Part shown: one piece after another, positions 1 to 7,182 of the stretch
How the letters are laid out: the number at the start of each line of letters is the position of its first letter
Numbering within the stretch: position 1 is the first letter of the stretch
Source of the DNA: Pseudomonadota bacterium
GTDB lineage: Bacteria > Pseudomonadota > Alphaproteobacteria > Rhizobiales > Rhizobiaceae
Direction of reading: 5' to 3'
DNA length: 25,268 nucleotides
Assembly (NCBI GenBank): GCA_023388675.1
Contig: JAEWFU010000104.1
Span: 1-25,268, forward strand
Program-made: the position numbers and the translations under genes
The notes under the pieces: model-generated
Database searches by the model: none
Seen by the model: the letters and a program-made list of their open reading frames with translations, nothing else
Told to the model about the DNA's origin: nothing

Positions 1-2
1 AT

Positions 3-449
3 CTGGAGGCGCGTGACGCATCGACGCGCAGCCGATACCGGGATTGGCTGGGGAACGACGACCGGCCTTTGCCCGACCGGATCGAAAGCATGTTTGCGGC
101 ATTGGCTTCACATGCAGCCCAACCGAAATGGCGCGGTTGCGGGTTCACCCGAGCCGCCGTCGAACTGGCCGGGCAGCCGGGCCACCCGGCCGTGTTGATG
201 GCGGCGGACCACAAGCAGCGTTTCGAGGCCTGGCTGGCGGAAGAATTGGAGAGAGGCGGTGTCGAGGCCCCGGAAGCGCTTGCGCGGCAGATCATGGTGC
301 TGCTCGAAGGAGCCATCGCCCTGATGCTTGTCCACCGCGACGTGTCATACGCGCAGGCGGCAGGCCAGGCCGCTGCCTCGCTTGTCGCCAGCGGAATTTC
401 CAGTGCGCCGGCCTTGCATCGGAGCATGGCGGCGCGCGCCGTCGGTTGA
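3..449 (+). CDS. TetR/AcrR family regulator, C-terminal part (5' end outside window)
   Basis: The reading frame is open from the first bases of the window to the stop at 447-449, so the N-terminal helix-turn-helix lies upstream of the window. What remains is about 148 residues, mostly helical, with a GCGFTRAAVELA segment, then the HKQRFEAWLAEEL and ALARQIMVLLEGAIALMLV helices. This pattern is that of the ligand-binding C-terminal domain of TetR regulators, which bind a small ligand and release DNA. The MFS gene 85 bases downstream on the same strand is a natural target, but no operator is visible. An internal ATG exists at 69, but the frame clearly continues upstream of it. The family call is fairly secure; the ligand is unknown. 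Confidence 0.7.
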   Translation: MEARDASTRSRYRDWLGNDDRPLPDRIESMFAALASHAAQPKWRGCGFTRAAVELAGQPGHPAVLMAADHKQRFEAWLAEELERGGVEAPEALARQIMVLLEGAIALMLVHRDVSYAQAAGQAAASLVASGISSAPALHRSMAARAVG

Positions 450-521
450 GCCAATCCGCATGTATACCGACTAGTGAGTGTCGCGTCTCCGGCGCGGGCT
501 TATCGTCATGGGGTTTTCACC

Positions 522-537
522 AAGGAGAAGCCCCTTG
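522..537 (+). promoter_or_regulatory. Shine-Dalgarno AAGGAG fixing a TTG start for the MFS gene
   Basis: AAGGAG at 522-527 lies 7 bases upstream of an in-frame TTG at 535-537. The alternative starts at 478 (GTG) and 508 (ATG) have no comparable ribosome-binding site and would add a charged, Arg-rich extension before the first membrane segment. I therefore place the start at 535. Confidence 0.65.
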
Positions 538-1749
538 CCGAACCCGACCGCCAGATCTTGGACGCCACCACTGATCCTTAGCCTCGCCGCCGCAGGGACG
601 ATCCTTTCGCTTTCCATGGGGCTACGACAAAGCCTGGGCCTGTTCATGGAGCCGATGGTGCGTACCACCGGCATCACGGTGGCGACCTTCGGTTTTGCCA
701 TGGCGCTCCAGAACCTCGCCTGGGGCGTCGGCCAGCCGTTCATGGGCGCCCTGTGCGACCGTTTCGGTGGGCGCCTCGTCGTCGTCATAGCCGCTGGGCT
801 GTACTGTTCAGGCCTCTATATGACCGCTTCAGGCGGGCATATCGGTCTCTATCTTGGCGGCGGGCTGCTGATCGGCCTCGCTGTTGCGGCAACCTCGCAC
901 GGCGTGCTCGTCGGTATCGTTTCGCGTCTTGCCGCTCCTGCCGTGCGCGCGACGGCGGTTTCGATCCTGGCCGCAGCGGGCTCGCTCGGCACGTTCGTCG
1001 TTGCGCCCGCTGCGCAGGCGATGATCGACGTCTGGTCCTGGCAGGGTGCGCTTGGCGGCCTGGCATTGCTGGCGGCGTCGATGGCCGCGGTGGCGTTGTT
1101 GTTTCCCAGCGCAAACGCCAATGCCGGGGCCTCGGCCCCGACACACCGGGTCGATGCGCTCCACGCGATCGCCGAGGCGCTTGCCAACCGGACATTCGTC
1201 ATCACGACGTTTGCCTTCTTCGCCTGCGGCTTCCAGTTGATATTCATCGCAACCCATCTGCCGAACTTCATCGCGATCTGCGGCCTGCCGCCCTCCGTCG
1301 GTGCCGAGGCGATCGCGCTCATCGGCATATGCAATGCGGTCGGAACGCTGCTTGCCGGCCATCTGTGCCAGCGGTGGGGCAACCGCAATGTGCTCGCGCT
1401 GATCTATCTGTTGCGCACCGCGTCGGTGGCCATTTTCTTCGCACTGCCCGTCAGCGTCGAGACGACGCTGATCTTCGCTGCCGCCATGGGTTTCCTTTGG
1501 TTGAGCGTCGTTCCTCCCGTCAGCGGCCTGATCAACGGATTTTTCGGTCCGGCCAATTTCGGCGCGCTGTTCGGGGTGATGTTCATGAGCCATCAGGTCG
1601 GCGCCTTTCTCGGTGCCTGGCTCGGTGGTTTGAGCTACCAGTGGAGCGGGAGCTATTCAGTCGGCTGGGCGTCGCTGATCGTCGTCGGCGTGCTGGCCGC
1701 GCTGCTGCAACTTACTGCCGCCGATGACAGGAAGCTCAGCTTGCAGTGA
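535..1749 (+). CDS. MFS family permease
   Basis: A 404-residue integral membrane protein with about twelve hydrophobic segments, the usual size for the major facilitator superfamily. A GALCDRFGGR sequence between the second and third segments matches MFS motif A. The overall pattern (LRQSLGLFMEPMV near the N-terminus, a central hydrophilic linker around THRVDALHAIAEAL) resembles the uncharacterised monocarboxylate/OFA-like MFS permeases common in rhizobia. The start is set by the AAGGAG site before TTG 535. It lies downstream of a TetR-type gene that may regulate it. Its 3' end overlaps the end of the convergent metal ATPase gene by 14 bases. Substrate and direction of transport cannot be assigned. 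Confidence 0.85.
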   Translation: MPNPTARSWTPPLILSLAAAGTILSLSMGLRQSLGLFMEPMVRTTGITVATFGFAMALQNLAWGVGQPFMGALCDRFGGRLVVVIAAGLYCSGLYMTASGGHIGLYLGGGLLIGLAVAATSHGVLVGIVSRLAAPAVRATAVSILAAAGSLGTFVVAPAAQAMIDVWSWQGALGGLALLAASMAAVALLFPSANANAGASAPTHRVDALHAIAEALANRTFVITTFAFFACGFQLIFIATHLPNFIAICGLPPSVGAEAIALIGICNAVGTLLAGHLCQRWGNRNVLALIYLLRTASVAIFFALPVSVETTLIFAAAMGFLWLSVVPPVSGLINGFFGPANFGALFGVMFMSHQVGAFLGAWLGGLSYQWSGSYSVGWASLIVVGVLAALLQLTAADDRKLSLQ

Positions 1750-4027
1750 TGCCTTTCCAGCCGAGCAGGCGCATGGCGTTTGCCGTGACCAGCACCGTGG
1801 CTCCCGTGTCGGCCAGAATGGCGGGCCACAGTCCCGTGACGCCTAGTACCGTCGTCACCAGGAAAACGGCTTTCAGGCCGAGCGAGATGGTTATGTTCTG
1901 GAAGATGTTGCGCATGGTCAGTCGTGACAGCGTGACCATGTTGGCCACATCGATGACACGACCATGCAGAACCGCAGCGTCTGCAGTCTCCAGCGCCACG
2001 TCGGTTCCGCTGCCCATGGCGATTCCGATGTCGGCTGCGGCAAGTGCGGGTGCGTCGTTGATGCCGTCGCCCACCTTGGCGACGAACCTGCCGGCAGCAC
2101 GCAGTTCGCCGACGATCTTCTGTTTGTCCTGCGGCAGCAGCTCCGCGCGGGCTTCCATGCCCAGAGAGCCTGCGATCGCCTTGGCCGTGCGCCGGTTGTC
2201 GCCAGTCAGCATGATGGTTTCAGCGCCGAGGTCGCCCAGCGCGGCAATGCCCGCCCGTGCATCGTCGCGAGGCTCGTCGCGCATCGCGATCATGCCGGCA
2301 ACCGTGTTCGTTGCAAGCAGGACGGAAACGGTCTTGCCTTCGTCGTTCAGTGCGGCGATACGCGCCGACAACGCCTGATCCAGAACAACCTTTTCGGCCG
2401 CTGCGCGCGGCGAGACAAGAAACAGCTTAACGCCGTCGACGGTGCCCACGACGCCCTTGCCGCCCACGGCGCCAGCTTCCGATGCCGCCGCTACGGCCAC
2501 TTTCTCCTCCTCGGCCTTCGCCAGTATGGCGGTTGCCAGCGGATGGCTCGAGCCCGCTTCAAGGGCGGCTGCCAAGCGCAGAACCTCTTGCTCCGTGCTC
2601 TCGATGGCGATGATATCTGTAACCTTTGGCTTACCTTCCGTGAGCGTTCCGGTTTTGTCGAAGGCGACGCTGTCGACCTTGCCCAGATTTTCCAGAACGG
2701 CGCCGCCCTTCATGAGCAAGCCGCGCCGCGCGCCGGCCGAAAGGGCGGCTGCAATTGCCGCAGGTGTCGAAATCACCAGAGCGCAGGGGCAGCCGATCAA
2801 AAGCGCTGCGAGCCCCCGATAGACCCATGTTCCCCAATCCGCGCCTGTCAGCAGCGGCGGCAGGAGCGCGATCAGCGCAGCCACGACCATCACGCCGGGC
2901 GTATAGTATTTCGCAAACCTGTCTATGAAGCGCTCGGTCGGGGCCTTGCTCTCCTGCGCTTCCTCGACCAGCGCGATGATGCGCGCAATCGTGTTGTCGG
3001 CGGCGGCGGCGGTGACCCGGATCCGCAACACGCCTTCCTGATTGATGGTGCCGGCGAAGACCACGTCGCCGGGCTCCTTGCGCGTGGGTACGGATTCGCC
3101 GGTGATCGGCGCTTCGTCCACCGCGCTCTCGCCGCTGATCACGACGCCATCGGCCGGAACCCTGTCGCCCGGCCGCGCGAGCACGACCATGTCGACCGCA
3201 AGCCTTTCGGCCGCCATTGTCTCGGTTCCGCCGTCGCGCTCGACAAGTGCGTTCTTGGGCATCAGCGTTGCCAATGCGCGTATCGAGGCACGGGCGCGGC
3301 CCGTCGCGATCCCTTCCAGCAACTCACCGACAAGAAAGAGGACGACGACGACTGCGGCCTCTTCCGCCGCATCGATGACAACCGCACCCACCGCCGCGAT
3401 CGTCATCAGCGTCTCGATGGTGAATGGACTTCCATTCATGGCTCCGGCATGCGCACGGCGCGCGATCGGCACCAGGCCGATGGCCATGGCTATGATGAAA
3501 CCCCATGGCTGCGTCTGCGGGAAAAGCTTGGCGGTCACGAAAGCGACGGCGAGTGCGACGCCGCAGGCGATGGTCAGCCGCGCCTTCGATGTCGCCCACC
3601 AAGGCCCCTCCTGCGGGGCGTGGTCGTGTCCGTGCAGGCCCTCCAGCCCGTCAGCTTTTTCAGCGCGCGTGGCGTTTTTCGACGCGCCGGAGCGGTTGGT
3701 GGAGATTGGCTCATCCGTTCCATGCCCGACGCCGTGTTCGTGCGCGTGGTCTCCTGTGCAGCCTTGGGTTACCTCGACGCGCTCGTCTGCACGACTTTGC
3801 TGGTTTGCCGCGGGGACAGTCCTGTAGCCCAGTCCGCTTACCTTTCGCGACACTGCATCGATATCGAGGCTGTCGTCATGCTCAACGATCATGGTGCCGG
3901 CGACGACCGAGACTTTGACATCGGAAACGGACGGCATGCGGCGTACCGCAGTATCGATTTTTGCCGCGCAGCTGGCGCAATCCATGCCTTCGACCCTGAA
4001 GCGGGTCCGGCGGTTCGAAACGGTCAT
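1736..4027 (-). CDS. zntA: Zn/Cd/Pb-exporting P-type ATPase (PIB-2 type)
   Basis: A 763-residue heavy-metal P1B ATPase that pumps divalent soft metals out of the cytoplasm. In order: an N-terminal HMA domain with GMDCASC (Cys17, Cys20); a His-rich linker around residues 90-140 (HAHEHGVGH and HGHDH); membrane segments; the TGES actuator motif (309-312); the CPC ion-binding motif (413-415); DKTGT with the phosphorylated Asp457; the SSHPLA nucleotide-binding motif (His495); and GDGINDAP. The last two membrane segments carry GLKAVFLVTT and LADTGATVLVTANA, the Lys/Asp pair typical of PIB-2 (ZntA/CadA) enzymes rather than copper ATPases. A GTG at 4036 is in frame, but AGGAG sits 8 bases before ATG 4027 and would collide with the GTG, so ATG is chosen. 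A ZntR-like regulator lies about 1.2 kb upstream. Zinc, cadmium and lead cannot be ranked from sequence. Confidence 0.93.
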   Translation of the reverse strand: MTVSNRRTRFRVEGMDCASCAAKIDTAVRRMPSVSDVKVSVVAGTMIVEHDDSLDIDAVSRKVSGLGYRTVPAANQQSRADERVEVTQGCTGDHAHEHGVGHGTDEPISTNRSGASKNATRAEKADGLEGLHGHDHAPQEGPWWATSKARLTIACGVALAVAFVTAKLFPQTQPWGFIIAMAIGLVPIARRAHAGAMNGSPFTIETLMTIAAVGAVVIDAAEEAAVVVVLFLVGELLEGIATGRARASIRALATLMPKNALVERDGGTETMAAERLAVDMVVLARPGDRVPADGVVISGESAVDEAPITGESVPTRKEPGDVVFAGTINQEGVLRIRVTAAAADNTIARIIALVEEAQESKAPTERFIDRFAKYYTPGVMVVAALIALLPPLLTGADWGTWVYRGLAALLIGCPCALVISTPAAIAAALSAGARRGLLMKGGAVLENLGKVDSVAFDKTGTLTEGKPKVTDIIAIESTEQEVLRLAAALEAGSSHPLATAILAKAEEEKVAVAAASEAGAVGGKGVVGTVDGVKLFLVSPRAAAEKVVLDQALSARIAALNDEGKTVSVLLATNTVAGMIAMRDEPRDDARAGIAALGDLGAETIMLTGDNRRTAKAIAGSLGMEARAELLPQDKQKIVGELRAAGRFVAKVGDGINDAPALAAADIGIAMGSGTDVALETADAAVLHGRVIDVANMVTLSRLTMRNIFQNITISLGLKAVFLVTTVLGVTGLWPAILADTGATVLVTANAMRLLGWKGITAS

Positions 4028-4031
4028 TGTT

Positions 4032-4056
4032 GACACTCCTGTCTCACAGGAGTGTC
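4032..4056 (-). repeat. Perfect 10-bp inverted repeat over the zntA ribosome-binding site
   Basis: GACACTCCTG (4032-4041) and CAGGAGTGTC (4047-4056) are perfect inverted arms around a 5-base loop. On the coding (minus) strand the arm nearer the gene contains the AGGAG ribosome-binding site of zntA. If the whole repeat were transcribed it would hide that site. However, the transcription start predicted from the MerR-type promoter falls near 4050, inside the distal arm, so a DNA-level role is equally possible. Confidence 0.7.
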
Positions 4057-4087
4057 GGTATAGGACCTCTAGTGGCTAGAGGGACAA
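4057..4087 (-). promoter_or_regulatory. MerR-type promoter and operator of zntA
   Basis: On the minus strand, TTGTCC (4087-4082) and TATACC (4062-4057) are separated by 19 bases. This overlong spacer is the hallmark of MerR-activated promoters. The spacer holds the perfect palindrome CCTCTAG-N3-CTAGAGG (4066-4082), the layout of ZntR, CadR and PbrR operators. The likely activator is the ZntR-like protein encoded at 5208-5624. Confidence 0.82.
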
Positions 4088-4197
4088 GGGGTGCGATAGA
4101 AAAATCCCGTGGTCGTGATGCGTCAGATTGACTTCCTGGCGCAATGCGTGCCTGTGCGCGACTTTAGAACAGGCGCTGTGAGGGTGGGGGGTCGATT

Positions 4198-5178
4198 TTG
4201 CGTGCTTCTGGAGAACGGTCCCGCATTGTGCGGCTCCTGATCGTGCTGACACTGGCAACGCAGGTCCTCCTTGCGGCTGCCGCTCTCGTTTCGTTGCTTC
4301 TTTCCGCTCATTTGTGGTCGGCGGACATGGCCAATTTCCTGCGTCCGCATATGGTCCTGGCAGGCGCGGGCCTCCTTGTTTTCGGCTTTGCCCTGCCGTC
4401 CCGATGGACCAGGGCAGGCGGTGTCCTCGCGCTCGCAGCCGCGGCTGTTCCTTTTTTTCTCCTGCCGGCGCCCGCGCCATCGGCAACCGGAACGCCGATC
4501 TCGGTGGTGAGTGCGAACATCTATGTCGAAAACCCGGATCCCTCGGGGTTTCTCGCGATATCGGAAGTCGCGAGCGCCGACATCGTGGTTCTGCAGGAGA
4601 TGACGCCGCTATGGCAGGACGCGCTGGTGGCCAGCGGCCTGTGGCCCTACGAGAGCAGCCGCGACCTCGAGACCAATACGGACATGAAGTTGTTCAGCCG
4701 GTTTCCCGTCGCGGATGAGAGGACAGTCTCGCCGCAAAGCACGGATACCGGCGGTCGCTTCTCGGTCCGCTATGAAGTGCTCGTTGGCGAGCGGAAAGTG
4801 GTCGTCTACGCTGTGCATCCGCAGACACCAAGGACCCCGTCCATGTGGCGAGAGCGCAGCGCCTATCTGCGCGACCTCGCCGAAGCTTTGAAATCGGAAT
4901 CGCCGGAAACGCCCGTTATCGTGGCGGGCGACTGGAATACGCCGTCCTGGTCTCCATTCTTCCGGGATTTGCTGTCGTCGACGGGCTACCGCACGACGGA
5001 GTCGCGATGGTGGCCGTCTCCGACACGCTTCAGCACCAGATACGGATCGGTGACGCAGTTGGGCACACCGATCGATCGCATCATCGTCTCGCCGTCGGTC
5101 GGCCTCGAAGATCTGTCGATGGGGCCCATATTTGGATCGAACCACCTTCCGGTCATCGCGAGGCTGACCATTCCGTAG
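4198..5178 (+). CDS. Membrane-anchored endonuclease/exonuclease/phosphatase-family protein
   Basis: About 326 residues. The N-terminal 100 residues contain three hydrophobic segments (LLIVLTLATQVLLAAAALV, a second around the MVLAGAGLLVFGFALP stretch, and ALAAAAVPFFLLPAP), followed by an endonuclease/exonuclease/phosphatase (EEP) domain. The domain shows the expected order of catalytic elements: SANIY, LQEM (metal-binding Glu), VHPQTP, GDWNTPSW (Asp and Asn), IDRIIVS and SNHLPV (final His). The domain probably faces the periplasm. Family members cleave phosphodiesters or phospholipids, so the substrate here is open. The start is uncertain: TTG 4198 and GTG 4228 are both in frame and neither has a strong ribosome-binding site. 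It lies between zntA and its regulator on the opposite strand, with no obvious role in metal efflux. Confidence 0.8.
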   Translation: MRASGERSRIVRLLIVLTLATQVLLAAAALVSLLLSAHLWSADMANFLRPHMVLAGAGLLVFGFALPSRWTRAGGVLALAAAAVPFFLLPAPAPSATGTPISVVSANIYVENPDPSGFLAISEVASADIVVLQEMTPLWQDALVASGLWPYESSRDLETNTDMKLFSRFPVADERTVSPQSTDTGGRFSVRYEVLVGERKVVVYAVHPQTPRTPSMWRERSAYLRDLAEALKSESPETPVIVAGDWNTPSWSPFFRDLLSSTGYRTTESRWWPSPTRFSTRYGSVTQLGTPIDRIIVSPSVGLEDLSMGPIFGSNHLPVIARLTIP

Positions 5179-5207
5179 AGCATGCGATGCGCCTCTGTGT
5201 GGTCGGC

Positions 5208-5624
5208 CTATTGATGTTCGCTTTCACACATGTCGTGGTTTGCGAGCGACTGCAGCACATAGCAATCCTTGATATGATCGCCGTGACAGCAGGTCGCGAT
5301 GCGCCCCAGTTCCGTCTCGAGCGTCTGCAGTTTCGCGATTTTCTCGCGCACGCTCTGGAGCTGCCGAATGGCGATCTGGTCGGCATCGGCGCAGGGGCGC
5401 TCCGGATGCGCGCTCAACTCCAGAAGTTCCCGGATGGCCTCGATCGTAAAACCGAGGTCGCGGGCGTGCTTGATGAAGGAGAGGCGGTCGCGGTCGTGGG
5501 GCGCGTAGCGGCGCTGGTTGCCCTCCGATCGTTCGGCGGCCGCCATCAAGCCCATCTGCTCATAGTAGCGGATGGTGGGAATCTTGACGCCCGTCTGGCG
5601 GGACAGCGTTCCGATTGTCAGCAT
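5208..5624 (-). CDS. MerR family metal-responsive regulator, ZntR/CadR-like
   Basis: A 138-residue MerR protein. The N-terminal winged helix carries IPTIRYYEQMGL and GNQRRY, as in metal-sensing members, followed by a long dimerisation helix (about 80-115). The metal-binding region has Cys78, Cys112-Cys113, His117 and Cys121, which parallels the Cys79/Cys114/Cys115/His119/Cys124 set of E. coli ZntR. A further Cys133 lies in a short acidic/His tail. It probably senses Zn(II), Cd(II) or Pb(II) and activates zntA by realigning its 19-bp-spacer promoter. ATG 5624 is preferred over TTG 5627 because GGAGG (5634-5630) lies 5 bases before the ATG. The gene is separated from zntA by an oppositely oriented gene. 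Metal specificity is unproven. Confidence 0.9.
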   Translation of the reverse strand: MLTIGTLSRQTGVKIPTIRYYEQMGLMAAAERSEGNQRRYAPHDRDRLSFIKHARDLGFTIEAIRELLELSAHPERPCADADQIAIRQLQSVREKIAKLQTLETELGRIATCCHGDHIKDCYVLQSLANHDMCESEHQ

Positions 5625-5645
5625 CAAATCCTCCAGTCTCTAGAG

Positions 5646-5659
5646 ATAATAGTCACTAG
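5646..5659 (-). promoter_or_regulatory. Candidate autoregulatory site of the MerR gene
   Basis: TAG-TCA-CTA (5650-5658) repeats the core spacing (TAG-N3-CTA) of the zntA operator about 25 bases upstream of the regulator start. It overlaps TATTAT (minus strand 5651-5646), a plausible -10. The outer arms are much less symmetrical than at zntA, and no clear -35 is seen. This fits weaker autoregulation but is tentative. Confidence 0.4.
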
Positions 5660-5804
5660 CTTCCGGTTGGGAAAGGCGCGTTTGGCCGCATACGCAGCTT
5701 TTGTTCGCTCGCGAAGTTGTGGCCGGAAACATCATTTTAACTATGATAAGCGGACAATCGTATTTTGGCCGATCCGTACGAGTTCGTCGAAGAAGCGATA
5801 GTTG

Positions 5805-6812
5805 ATGATGCCGACAGCACTGAGAATTGCAGGGATAGCGGCGCTGGCATTCCTGCTGAGCGCCTGTGTTTCCAACGTTCTCGACGTCGACAGCAGGGCG
5901 ACGCAGCCGATTCCCGCCGCCCTCAAGGCCGAGATGTCGAGCAAGTCGATGTCGCCTTCCGCACCCATTCTGGTGAGAATATTCAAGCAGGAAAGCGAGC
6001 TTGAAATCTGGAAGCGAGGCCGAAACGGCACGTTCGCGCATCTCAAGACCTATCCGATGTGCCGTTGGTCGGGAAAGCTCGGCCCGAAGAAGCAGAGCGG
6101 CGACAGGCAGGCGCCTGAGGGCTTCTACCATGTCTCCGCAGGCATGCTGAATCCCAAGTCGCAGTACTACCTGTCCTTCAACCTGGGCTATCCGAACAGG
6201 CTGGAAGCGGCACTGGGCTACACCGGCGAAGCGCTGATGGTCCACGGTGCCTGCTCGTCGTCCGGCTGCTATGCGCTGACGGACGAAGGTGTTGCCGAGA
6301 TTTATGCTGTCGCGCGTGAGGCGCTGCGCGGCGGGCAGGGGTCGTTTCAGGTCCAGGCATTTCCTTTCCGCATGACGCCGGAAAACATGGCGAAGAACCG
6401 CAACGACCCGAACTTCGCGTTCTGGTCCGATCTCAAGCAGGGATACGATATCTTCGAGGTGACCCGTCGCCAGCCGAAGGTCTCCCATTGCGGCGGCCGT
6501 TACGTCTTCGACAGGGAGTTTGAAGGCGGCGAACCAACGAACGCGCTTGCGGCATGTCCGCCGTCGCTTGACGCGACATCGCCGCTGGTTGCCGCCAAGA
6601 CACAGGCCGACCAGGTCGCGATGGAGAAGCTGACGGTAACGGGCACGGCGCTTTCCGCTCACGCCTATGTCGATGGAGGCATGCACCCGACCTTCCGCAA
6701 GCTCCTGGAGCGGAGCGGGGAAGCCGCGCTGGCAAAGCGAACCTCGCTGACGTCGGTGCCGATCAGCCGCCCGGCCGCAGCGCTTGCCGATCCCCACTCT
6801 CCCGGGAAGTAA
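5805..6812 (+). CDS. YafK-like L,D-transpeptidase-fold lipoprotein
   Basis: A 335-residue envelope protein. The N-terminus is a lipoprotein signal with lipobox LLSAC (Cys21). The catalytic domain (about residues 50-215) has an IFKQESELEIWKR start and the HGACSSSGCYAL motif with His147 and nucleophile Cys155, the L,D-transpeptidase (YkuD) signature in its YafK-type form. Members modify peptidoglycan cross-links, or the link between peptidoglycan and lipoprotein, in the periplasm; E. coli DpaA/YafK is a hydrolase rather than a transferase. The C-terminal 100 residues are proline/alanine-rich and not recognised. TTG 5802, ATG 5805 and ATG 5808 are all possible; GAAGAAG at 5789-5795 best suits 5805. 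A second L,D-transpeptidase follows 370 bases downstream on the same strand. Confidence 0.85.
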   Translation: MMPTALRIAGIAALAFLLSACVSNVLDVDSRATQPIPAALKAEMSSKSMSPSAPILVRIFKQESELEIWKRGRNGTFAHLKTYPMCRWSGKLGPKKQSGDRQAPEGFYHVSAGMLNPKSQYYLSFNLGYPNRLEAALGYTGEALMVHGACSSSGCYALTDEGVAEIYAVAREALRGGQGSFQVQAFPFRMTPENMAKNRNDPNFAFWSDLKQGYDIFEVTRRQPKVSHCGGRYVFDREFEGGEPTNALAACPPSLDATSPLVAAKTQADQVAMEKLTVTGTALSAHAYVDGGMHPTFRKLLERSGEAALAKRTSLTSVPISRPAAALADPHSPGK

Positions 6813-6818
6813 GGATCT

Positions 6819-7118
6819 GTGATCAAGGCGCTGGCTCTTCTTCTGCTGTTGTGCTTGGCCAGCCTGCACATGGCGGCGCAGCCGGCAACGGCCGGCTTCG
6901 AGCCGCTTGAAGCAACATCCTTCTCTGCCGAAGCGGAAGACGGCGATGAAACCTCCTCGTGGCTGCCGGGCAAGCAGACCGATTGCCACGACGGGTGCGT
7001 CTGGCTTGTCGCTACGCAGCATTCAATGGAACAGGCAACGGCTCGCGCGCTCGTGCCGGCGCGCCCATGCAGCGGTTTCGGAGCCTTCGCCGCCATACCT
7101 GGCCCTCCACCCCGATAG
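6819..7118 (+). CDS. Small secreted Cys/His protein, function unknown
   Basis: A 99-residue frame that starts at GTG 6819, 6 bases after the stop of the YafK-like gene, with AAGGA just upstream, so it may be translationally coupled. It begins with a strong signal peptide (IKALALLLLLCLASLHMAA, likely cut near PATA-GF). The mature part is acidic, then has a DCHDGCVW cluster and an Ala/Pro-rich tail ending PGPPPR. The size, signal peptide and Cys/His cluster loosely resemble small metal-associated periplasmic proteins such as DUF2946, but I do not recognise a family. An overlapping frame that extends the next gene upstream to 6907 looks spurious because it lacks a signal sequence there. Confidence 0.5.
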   Translation: MIKALALLLLLCLASLHMAAQPATAGFEPLEATSFSAEAEDGDETSSWLPGKQTDCHDGCVWLVATQHSMEQATARALVPARPCSGFGAFAAIPGPPPR

Positions 7119-7182
7119 GTTTGTCTGGCGAAAAGATCGACCACTGCATCAGGCGGGAAACCAACCCGCAAGACAGGGGTTG

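Noticed and set aside
1964..4033. Long plus-strand open frame opposite the metal ATPase
   Set aside because: It is rich in Arg, Cys and His without any recognisable domain and mirrors the zntA coding strand, whose protein is an unambiguous ATPase.
5640..7022. Long minus-strand frame across the YafK-like gene
   Set aside because: Its composition is shadow-like, it has no motifs, and the opposite strand encodes a clear lipoprotein with an active site.
6907..7182. Upstream extension of the second L,D-transpeptidase
   Set aside because: It would put about 90 residues before the Tat/lipoprotein signal and overlaps the better-supported small secreted protein.
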